Below are positions 58,450 to 64,000 of a DNA stretch of 64,000 nucleotides, in pieces; position 1 is the stretch's first letter, and every line of letters starts with the position of its first letter. The position numbers were made by a program, and so were the translations under genes. The DNA is from a virus. Location: IMG/VR virus record IMGVR_UViG_3300009702_000021, positions 1-64,000 of that record; one strand, given 5' to 3'. The notes beneath the pieces are model-generated. The model searched no databases. It was not told the DNA's origin and saw nothing but the letters and a program-made list of their open reading frames with translations.

Positions 58450-59106
58450 GTGGCAGGACGAGTCAGGAAGCGTAAGCAGCAGAAACTATATGTCGGAGTC
58501 GACCCGGGAAAAGAGGGGTTTATCTGCGCCGTTGACCACCGCTGTCACATCAGAGTCATGTGGTCGATTCCCTACGCCGGGAAGCAGATCGATGAGGTCC
58601 TGTTGGCGAAGATGATCATCGCGCTGGTCAAGTCCGGGGCCCAGGTGTTCTTCTTGGAGCACCAGCAGCCGCACGCGAAGGAAGGCGCGGTCGGGGCCCA
58701 CAGCGGTGGGACTGCCTACGGCGCCCTGAGGATGGCCTGTGCCATGGCCGGGATCCTGGGCAAGGTGCCCTACGAGATCCTCCGGCCGGAGGACTGGAAG
58801 CGCAGGGCGAAGATCCCGGTGCCATCCGTCCCGAAGGCTAAGCTGCCGCCGGAGCCGGAGAAGACTAAGAAGGCCGACCACCGACGCTGGAAGAAGGAGG
58901 TTGAGAAGATCAAGGCCAAGCGGAGCCGGGAGGTTAAGAAAAGGCGGAAGGCCCACAGTATCGCGATGGCCGAGCGCCTCCAGCCGCACTATGACTTCTA
59001 CAAGACCGCGAGGTCGAAGGGACCACACGACGGCAAGTGCGAATCGTTCTTGCTGGCGAGAGAGGCCTGGAAGCAGGCCCGAGGGATTAGAGACGATGCC
59101 ACCTAA
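58450..59106 (+). CDS. RuvC-like Holliday junction resolvase
   Basis: 218 residues from GTG. YVGVDPGKEGFICAVDHRCH is the RNase H-like start with catalytic Asp; VFFLEHQQPHAKEGAV gives the Glu; GPHDGKCESFLLAREAW the final Asp. Long, very basic central insert (EKTKKADHRRWKKEVEKIKA) is unusual. It would cut branched DNA during packaging or recombination. It overlaps the recombinase start by 11 bases, so they are coupled. Confidence 0.7.
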   Translation: MAGRVRKRKQQKLYVGVDPGKEGFICAVDHRCHIRVMWSIPYAGKQIDEVLLAKMIIALVKSGAQVFFLEHQQPHAKEGAVGAHSGGTAYGALRMACAMAGILGKVPYEILRPEDWKRRAKIPVPSVPKAKLPPEPEKTKKADHRRWKKEVEKIKAKRSREVKKRRKAHSIAMAERLQPHYDFYKTARSKGPHDGKCESFLLAREAWKQARGIRDDAT

Positions 59107-61339
59107 GACAAAGAAGAAGGCCAAGCGGAAGGCCAAGCCGACCGCGAAGAAGCAGCAGCGCGCCGCGGTCAAGAAGGCCGCCAAGCAGGACTCCGGCGGG
59201 ACCCTCGCAGAGCGCCGCGCGAAGATCCGGGAGCGCTATGACCGACAAGTAGTGGTCTACGCCGATGACCCGCCAGCAGAGTTTGCACCGATTGACTTCG
59301 TCATGCTTGCCCGGCTGCTCGGTGGAGGGATCAAGCAGGGTGCAGTGGTCGAGATCGCGGGCTGGGAGGACTCAGGGAAGATGCAGCACGTTGACGAGCC
59401 TGTCTTGACTCCGACTGGCTGGAAGAGGATCGGCGACCTCGTGATCGGCGACCTCGTGATCGGAGCGGACGGGAAGCCCACCCCCGTTGATGGCGTGTTC
59501 CCACAGGGGGTCCTCGAGTCCTACGAAGTGACGTTCTCAGACGGAGCGAAGACTGAGTGTGGAGACGAGCACCTGTGGCTCACCAGGACCATGCTGGACC
59601 GTGAGAGGGGCACTCCTGGCTCGGTGAAGACCCTCTCGGACATTCGTAGGACCATCAGGCGCGGCCGGAATCCCAACCACTCGATCCCCCTGGTGTCCCC
59701 GGTCGAGTTTGCGGTACCTCAAGACCTCCCGATTGACCCGTATACCCTGGGCCTCCTGATCGGGGACGGGAGCATCATCGGGTCCAGTGTCGTCCTCCAT
59801 AACCCAGAGAGGGATGTCGTCGATCGGTTTGAGTCAGGTCTCCCCTACGGTGACCTGACCAGCCCCTACGAGTCTCCAGGTAAGTGCCTGGCTACGAGAG
59901 TCAGGAGCCCAGTGATGTCTGCCTCGTCAGCTACGGCAGAGGCCCTGCGGGACCTGGGGCTAGCTGGGTGTCGCTCCTACGAGAAGTTCATTCCCGAACC
60001 CTATCGGTTCGCCTCGATTGAGGACCGTCGCAACCTGCTCCTTGGGCTCATGGACACGGACGGGACGGTCGACAAGCCGGGTCAGCCGTCGGTGTCCTAC
60101 TCGACATCATCGGAGCGTCTCGCGGACGACGTCGCCTTCCTGGTGCGTTCACTGGGTGGTATCGCCCGGACGACGAGCAGGATTCCGCGCTACAAGTACA
60201 GGGGCCTGCTCAAGAATGGCCGGAGGACCTATCGGATTTCGATTCAATTCCCCTGTGGGTGGTGCCCGGTGTCGAGCGAGAAGCACGTCTCTCGCTGGAG
60301 CCCACCGAGGCTGATCAAGCACCGGAGCATCGTCGGGGTCCGTGCTGTCGGGGCTAAGGAGAGTGTCTGCATCAGCGTTGCTGCACCTGACGGGCTCTAC
60401 GTGACTCGCGACTTTATCGTCACCCACAACACGTCTCTAGTGGTTGCTATCGCGGGGATGATCCAGCGCGCTGCACCGGAGGGTAAGAAGCACGTTGTCA
60501 TGGTCAACTTCGAGATCGTCGAGGACCGCGTCTGGTGGGCCACGCTCGGGCTCCAGACCGATGACGACCACTTCACCATGATCGCCAACGTCCCTCTCGA
60601 GGAGGGGATCGGGGCCCTCGCTGACCTGATCCGGTCCGGGGAGGTCTGCTGTGCCATCGTGGACTCGGTCTACGCCGCGTCATCACGGGCGAATGACGAG
60701 CTTCTCAACAACTGGGCGGACCCGAAGGGCAAGCAGGGTGGCGGAGGAGGGATCGGTGTCGAGGCCCGCCAGTGGGGCGTAGCCTGGACTGCCATGAAGG
60801 GCCTGTTCACCGAGTTCGGCGTGATCTGCCTGGCGGTCAATCAGGTCAGGATCAAGATCGAGATGGGAGGTGGGGGTAAGAAGTCGTATGGGCCTCCGCC
60901 GACCACGACGCCGCGGGGCAGCGCGCTCAAGTTCTACGCCTGGATTCGGCTCGAGCTGACCGGACGGCTCCTGGTCGACGACAAGAACAAGAAGCGCACC
61001 GACGTCGACGGCCGGCAGATCAGGATCCGGGTCATCAAGAACAAGACCTCGGGCGACCAGCGCGGGCTCTGCCACTACGACCTCATCCGCGGTCAGGGAT
61101 TCGACCTCACGAACGAGCTGATTGAGCTTGCCAAGGAGGCAGGTGCGATCCGTCAGAAGGGCGGCTGGTACTACATCGGGAAGGCCACCAAGGTCCAGGG
61201 CGCGGCGAAGCTGCGCGCGTGGGTCGAGGCCGAGCCCCGGCGCCGGGATGTCCTCCGGCAGGTCGTCAAGAGGTATCTGAGTAAGGTCGATGACGACGAG
61301 CTGTTTGAGGAGGTCAACCTCGATGCCGATGACGAGTAG
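59096..61339 (+). CDS. RecA-like recombinase with intein in Walker A
   Basis: 747 residues from ATG 59096; 397 after splicing. After a Lys-rich start (KTKKKAKRKAKPTAKKQQRA) the core reads GGGIKQGAVVEIAGWEDSGK/TSLVVAIAGMIQRA (split P-loop), then VVMVNFEIVEDRVWW, CCAIVDSVYAASSRAND (Walker B) and LAVNQVRIKIEMG. RecA/UvsX-type strand exchange is expected. It works with the adjacent resolvase and the SSB-like protein. Palindrome copy 25 lies in the intein. Confidence 0.85.
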   Translation: MPPKTKKKAKRKAKPTAKKQQRAAVKKAAKQDSGGTLAERRAKIRERYDRQVVVYADDPPAEFAPIDFVMLARLLGGGIKQGAVVEIAGWEDSGKMQHVDEPVLTPTGWKRIGDLVIGDLVIGADGKPTPVDGVFPQGVLESYEVTFSDGAKTECGDEHLWLTRTMLDRERGTPGSVKTLSDIRRTIRRGRNPNHSIPLVSPVEFAVPQDLPIDPYTLGLLIGDGSIIGSSVVLHNPERDVVDRFESGLPYGDLTSPYESPGKCLATRVRSPVMSASSATAEALRDLGLAGCRSYEKFIPEPYRFASIEDRRNLLLGLMDTDGTVDKPGQPSVSYSTSSERLADDVAFLVRSLGGIARTTSRIPRYKYRGLLKNGRRTYRISIQFPCGWCPVSSEKHVSRWSPPRLIKHRSIVGVRAVGAKESVCISVAAPDGLYVTRDFIVTHNTSLVVAIAGMIQRAAPEGKKHVVMVNFEIVEDRVWWATLGLQTDDDHFTMIANVPLEEGIGALADLIRSGEVCCAIVDSVYAASSRANDELLNNWADPKGKQGGGGGIGVEARQWGVAWTAMKGLFTEFGVICLAVNQVRIKIEMGGGGKKSYGPPPTTTPRGSALKFYAWIRLELTGRLLVDDKNKKRTDVDGRQIRIRVIKNKTSGDQRGLCHYDLIRGQGFDLTNELIELAKEAGAIRQKGGWYYIGKATKVQGAAKLRAWVEAEPRRRDVLRQVVKRYLSKVDDDELFEEVNLDADDE
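59381..60430 (+). mobile_element. Intein 5 in the RecA-like gene, class 3-like
   Basis: 350 residues (96-445) in the Walker A lysine-threonine junction. First residue Met (MQHVDEPVLTP), Trp in DEHLWLTRT, Cys in block F (SVCISVAAPDG), C-end IVTHN, Thr +1: the W-C-T signature. LAGLIDADG motifs TLGLLIGDGSII and LLLGLMDTDGTV are intact. Close to inteins 1 and 3 in sequence, so these three probably spread within this genome. Confidence 0.85.
59709..59722. repeat. 14-bp palindrome, copy 25 (one change)
   Basis: TTGCGGTACCTCAA in intein 5, read Ala-Val-Pro-Gln; base 11 differs. Confidence 0.85.
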
Positions 61340-61388
61340 GGCGCCGTCCTAGGCATTGAGGTTATAGGAACGGCAGTGGTAACCTCTA

Positions 61389-61679
61389 GTGGTGATTAGT
61401 CCGCACATCAGATTCGACGTCAGGATCAGCGCTCGCCTGTGGCGAAAGTGGCTGAAGGCCAACCCGCAATTTATCCAGGTCGGGAGGGCCCATGACCCGG
61501 ACCAGACTGAGGCGGCTGCGATCCTCGAATCGTTGTTGGCAACGATCCTGACGAGTGACCTACTGAAGGTACATCGCACTCCTCTAACCGATACGAGCAC
61601 GGCCCTCATGCTGGCGGTCGGTCACGTCGAGGTAACCGAGGAAGGCCTAGTCAAGGATCAGGATCCTGAGGAGAGCTAG
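61389..61679 (+). CDS. Small unknown protein, stop within the 46-bp palindrome
   Basis: 96 residues from GTG. RFDVRISARLWRKWLKANPQ and ATILTSDLLKVHRTPLTDTS are helical, basic then neutral. Its stop codon TAG (61677-61679) lies inside the left arm of the 46-bp palindrome. Unknown function. Confidence 0.5.
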   Translation: MVISPHIRFDVRISARLWRKWLKANPQFIQVGRAHDPDQTEAAAILESLLATILTSDLLKVHRTPLTDTSTALMLAVGHVEVTEEGLVKDQDPEES

Positions 61680-61716
61680 GTCGGGCTTGCGGTACCGCAA
61701 GCCCGACCTAGCTCTC
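61671..61716 (+). terminator. 46-bp perfect palindrome with palindrome copy 26 at its core
   Basis: 23-bp arms meet at 61693/61694 without a loop; the central 14 bp (61687-61700) are TTGCGGTACCGCAA. It spans the stop of the preceding gene. RNA could form a long hairpin (terminator); DNA could extrude a cruciform or bind a dimer strongly. No U-tract follows. Confidence 0.7.
61687..61700. repeat. 14-bp palindrome, copy 26 (perfect)
   Basis: TTGCGGTACCGCAA, the core of the 46-bp palindrome; last copy seen before the window end. Confidence 0.95.
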
Positions 61717-61720
61717 AGGC

Positions 61721-61843
61721 GTGAAGTCATCACGATGGTCAGGATTCAGCAGTGACCCTCCGCTCGGAGACCCACCGACATGGATGTTCTGGCTGGGAGT
61801 CACCATCGTCGTCGCCTACCTACTCATGGAGGCGCTGACCTAG
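61721..61843 (+). CDS. Possible 40-residue membrane peptide
   Basis: GTG 61721 to TAG 61841-61843. MFWLGVTIVVAYLLMEALT at the C-terminus is a plausible membrane helix. No good ribosome site is visible, and the start abuts the large palindrome, so this is tentative. Confidence 0.3.
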   Translation: MKSSRWSGFSSDPPLGDPPTWMFWLGVTIVVAYLLMEALT

Positions 61844-61878
61844 CTGACCTGGCGGTATAGTCCCAGCAGGAGGAAGCA

Positions 61879-62348
61879 GTGACCGAACCGGCGTTTAGGT
61901 ACCCGCTGAAGGACAACACCTACCGGGTCATCGACGGAGACACAGTGTCCGTGCTGATAGACCGAGGGTGGGGAGACTGGCGGAAGGTCTCAGTCAGGAT
62001 CCTCGGTGTTGATGCCCCGGAGTCCAGGACCCGCAAGAACCTGCTCGAGCGCGAGGCCGGCGGGATGGTCACGACGTCGTCAAGGCCTGGCTCACAGAGA
62101 AGGTCGCGGCCTCCACGGCATCTCAGCTGTTCGCCTCGTCCGAGGAACGGCCCAAGTACTTCGGTCGGGTGATCGGTCGGCTCTGGGTCGATGACCTCAC
62201 GCTCGACGGCAGCGAGCTGTCTAGGTTCCTGATCGATGGCGCATTCGTCCGGCCATACAGCGGAGGAAGGCGGGGGGAGTGGTCGGCGGATACCCTGAGG
62301 TCGATCATCGAGAGTGCCAGGGATTATCTAGGTGAGTCAGATGGCTAA
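61879..62348 (+). pseudogene. Thermonuclease-like (SNase) gene broken by a -1 frameshift
   Basis: GTG 61879 with AGGAGGAAG ahead. Frame 1 reads YRVIDGDTVSVLIDRGWGDW, VSVRILGVDAPESRTRKNLL, REAGG, the first half of an SNase fold with its active Asp and Arg. From about 62061 the family continues in another frame: RDGHDVVKAWLTEKV, FGRVIGRLWVDDLTLDGSE to TAA 62346-62348. The indel may be a real lesion or a sequence error. The intact frame 1 ORF ends at 62172. Confidence 0.6.
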
Positions 62349-62412
62349 AAACCCCCACCACCACTAGCTCTCGCTCCCATCTCCTGCGTTTAATAGAGAG
62401 CAGGAGACGAAG

Positions 62413-62745
62413 ATGAGAATGACTACCGTCATCCTCTGGGTTAACAACGCAGAGCAGCCGTACGATCACGGAGGCGTCGTCGAATACATCGATGGATACC
62501 TCGAGGCGACCTACGGTGAGGGGATGTTGACCCGCGTGGACCACCGCGGAGGAGGAGATGCTCGCGGCGAAGGCTACGTCTACCTGTTTACCGCCAGGGA
62601 CCTCGACGTTACGGAGTTCGTTGACGTGGTCCACAACGCGCCATGGAAGCACCAGGGCACGAGCACCCTGATGATCCACTGTCCCGGCTGGGACGCGCCT
62701 CACGTCTACGCCACCGGAGACCCGATCCCGCTGAGGCAGGCATGA
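62413..62745 (+). CDS. Small unknown protein
   Basis: 110 residues from ATG with CAGGAG ahead. RMTTVILWVNNAEQPYDHGG and TRVDHRGGGDARGEGYVYLF are alpha/beta-like. Its stop overlaps the next micro-ORF's ATG. Unknown function. Confidence 0.5.
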   Translation: MRMTTVILWVNNAEQPYDHGGVVEYIDGYLEATYGEGMLTRVDHRGGGDARGEGYVYLFTARDLDVTEFVDVVHNAPWKHQGTSTLMIHCPGWDAPHVYATGDPIPLRQA

Positions 62746-62807
62746 GCTACCTGAGGCTAGACGCCGCGGGCTACGACCTGAACATAGCCATGATCATGGT
62801 GTCCTGA
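62742..62807 (+). CDS. 21-residue micro-ORF between overlapping neighbours
   Basis: ATG 62742 overlaps the upstream TGA (ATGA) and its TGA overlaps the next ATG (TGATG). MSYLRLDAAGYDLNIAMIMV is short but the double overlap supports coupling of translation. It may be only a coupling device. Confidence 0.35.
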   Translation: MSYLRLDAAGYDLNIAMIMVS

Positions 62808-63853
62808 TGTCTCACCTCCGAAAGGTCGGGATCAGGGCCTACCGGAGCATCACCAAGGCGAACCTCAGGCTCGGGGAGGTCACGGTGATCATCGGGCATT
62901 CAGATTGCGGAAAGTCGAATGTGGTCCGTGCGCTCCGGGACTGGGCGTTCAACGTCGCCGGGACCAGCTTCATCACCCTAGGACAGCAGCAGGCCAGGAT
63001 CGCCGTTGCAGTCGGAGAATCCTGCCGGGTCATGTTCGAGAAGTCGGTCAATAACAAGAAGGGCGCGAGCCGCTACGCAGTACAGGACGCCAGGACCGGC
63101 GAGAGCCACTCGTTTGAGAAGGTAGGACTCAACGTGCCCCCGGAGGTCCAGGACGTCACCGGGATCGGTGAGATGGACATCGACAAGGACACCCGGATCA
63201 GGATCCAGTTCGCGGAACAGGATGACCCTTGGTTCCTGCTGAGCAAGTCCTGGAGCCCCGGACGGGTAGCGAAGGTGGTAGGCAAGATCAGCGGTGTTGA
63301 CGCCCTGATCCTTGGACAGCGAGACGTCATGCTGGAGCGGAACAGCCAGCGCAAGGTCCTCAAGGACGCGACCGCCGTTGAGGAGTCGGCCCAGCAGGCG
63401 CTGGAGGGCCTCTCCTGGGCCCGAGAGGCCAGGGAGCGGTTAGACTCCGCCCTGGTAGTCGAACGACGCCTGACGGGCCGGAAACGAAGCCTGGCGACAT
63501 CCCAGCGCCACGTCGTCCACCTGAGGGGGCTCCGACTGCGCCAGGCAGCGGTCCAGGGGGTCTACGGGGCCCTGAAGCAGGTTTGCCTCGAGGTCGACGA
63601 GTCCGGTTACCTGGCCGACCTGGGCCGGCTCCGGGAGGCCACGGCGCGGCACCGGGAGGTCGAGCGGACCACGGAGCGCCTGGAGCGCGTCCGGGCCGAG
63701 CACGTTGCGGCGAAGGAGCAGCTTACCTACGCGGCGAAAGAGCTGAAGAAGGCAGCGCGGGCTGGAGGGACGGAGTGCCCGCTGTGCGGTCAGGGCTCCC
63801 ACCCGGGGTGCCTCGAGGGGCTCGCCCGCGAAGCCGAGGAGGCAGCACGGTGA
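62807..63853 (+). CDS. SbcC/Rad50-type ATPase, N-terminal half with CxxC hook
   Basis: 348 residues. VGIRAYRSITKANLRLGEVT, then IIGHSDCGKSNVVRALRDWA is a Rad50/SMC-like Walker A; long coiled coil follows (ERTTERLERVRAEHVAAKEQ) and the C-terminus has ECPLCGQGSHPGC, a zinc-hook. There is no Walker B half in this frame. The next gene (63850 on, cut off) may encode the rest or a nuclease partner. Helicase-free repair of ends is inferred. Confidence 0.6.
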   Translation: MSHLRKVGIRAYRSITKANLRLGEVTVIIGHSDCGKSNVVRALRDWAFNVAGTSFITLGQQQARIAVAVGESCRVMFEKSVNNKKGASRYAVQDARTGESHSFEKVGLNVPPEVQDVTGIGEMDIDKDTRIRIQFAEQDDPWFLLSKSWSPGRVAKVVGKISGVDALILGQRDVMLERNSQRKVLKDATAVEESAQQALEGLSWAREARERLDSALVVERRLTGRKRSLATSQRHVVHLRGLRLRQAAVQGVYGALKQVCLEVDESGYLADLGRLREATARHREVERTTERLERVRAEHVAAKEQLTYAAKELKKAARAGGTECPLCGQGSHPGCLEGLAREAEEAAR

Positions 63854-64000
63854 ACGACGCTCGACTGGCTGAGGTGATGAAGAATCTCACGGGGCGCGCA
63901 GAGCTACCAGGTGACCTGGTGCGGGTCGAGGACGGGGTGACACGGGACGAGCTTCGCCGGGCCCTAACGGACCTCGCGAATCTTCGCCGGGCCGACCGGA
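63850..64000 (+). CDS. Start of a gene cut by the window end
   Basis: GTG 63850 overlaps the preceding TGA (GTGA). Fifty codons remain, opening VNDARLAEVMKNLTGRAELP. It is helical. It may be the second half of the Rad50-like system; not enough sequence to say. Confidence 0.4.
   Translation, partial: MNDARLAEVMKNLTGRAELPGDLVRVEDGVTRDELRRALTDLANLRRADR

Noticed and set aside
59428-59462. 15-bp tandem repeat in the RecA intein (GDLVI twice)
   Set aside because: The same region in the Snf2 intein has equal length without a repeat, so no insertion is needed to explain it.
1-64000. Genome-wide TAG reassignment
   Set aside because: Many clear genes end in TAG followed at once by the next gene start (for example 582, 1705, 12050, 55-56 kb), so the DnaB case is local.
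1-64000. CRISPR array or insertion sequence
   Set aside because: Repeats seen are the isolated palindromes, one 51-bp tandem duplication and promoter repeats; there are no regularly spaced spacers, cas genes or transposase.

Overview
The window is one continuous, G+C-rich stretch (about 60% by eye) of a tailed phage genome of the myovirus type: contractile sheath, tail tube, tape measure, gpD-like hub, gpV-like spike, gp25-, gpJ- and gpI-like baseplate proteins. Every gene I can support is on the + strand, closely packed, with ATGA/GTGA/TGATG overlaps. I cannot name the host. Two proteins with clean lipoboxes fit a Gram-negative host but do not prove one. The first gene and the last gene are cut by the window ends.

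Layout. 1-3.5 kb: fibre or virion-surface proteins. 3.5-8.7 kb: phospholipase-like protein and head-tail joining genes. 8.7-19.4 kb: sheath, tube, a tail assembly chaperone with a canonical -1 slippery site, tape measure, hub and spike. 19.5-28.3 kb: baseplate and fibre genes, including a LamG-gp25 fusion and a collagen-like fibre. 28.3-31.1 kb: cargo genes (2-oxoglutarate oxygenase, lipoprotein esterase, small lipoprotein), closed by a strong terminator at 31080-31124. 31.2-43.9 kb: replication (Snf2-type helicase, DnaE polymerase, DnaC-like loader, DnaB helicase, CHC2 zinc protein). 44-48.2 kb: CobS/MoxR-like AAA ATPase, winged-helix regulator and a VWA-like partner, with two near-identical promoters. 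48.2-64 kb: HNH protein, Ski2/Hel308-like helicase, excisionase-type HTH protein, sigma factor, ParB-like protein, SSB-like protein, HIRAN protein, two tRNA genes, RuvC-like resolvase, RecA-like recombinase, nuclease and SbcC-like ATPase.

Two things stand out. First, a 14-bp palindrome, TTGCGGTACCGCAA, occurs 16 times perfectly and 10 more times with one or two changes between 6.9 and 61.7 kb. It sits between genes, inside essential genes and inside inteins, never more than 3.9 kb apart; one copy is the core of a 46-bp perfect palindrome. The phage also encodes a ParB-type protein with ParB and HTH domains, so I propose a KorB/Noc-like dispersed-operator system, as inference. Second, five inteins interrupt the replication/recombination genes. 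Three (Snf2, DnaB, RecA) sit exactly in the Walker A lysine-threonine junction, lack a Cys/Ser start and carry the W-C-T signature of class 3 inteins. Two (DnaE, Ski2-like) carry a homing-endonuclease gene in the +1 reading frame, nested inside the intein while the intein frame stays open.

Other oddities are an in-frame amber codon in DnaB, likely frameshifts at the tape-measure start and in a thermonuclease, and a D-arm-less tRNA-like structure.
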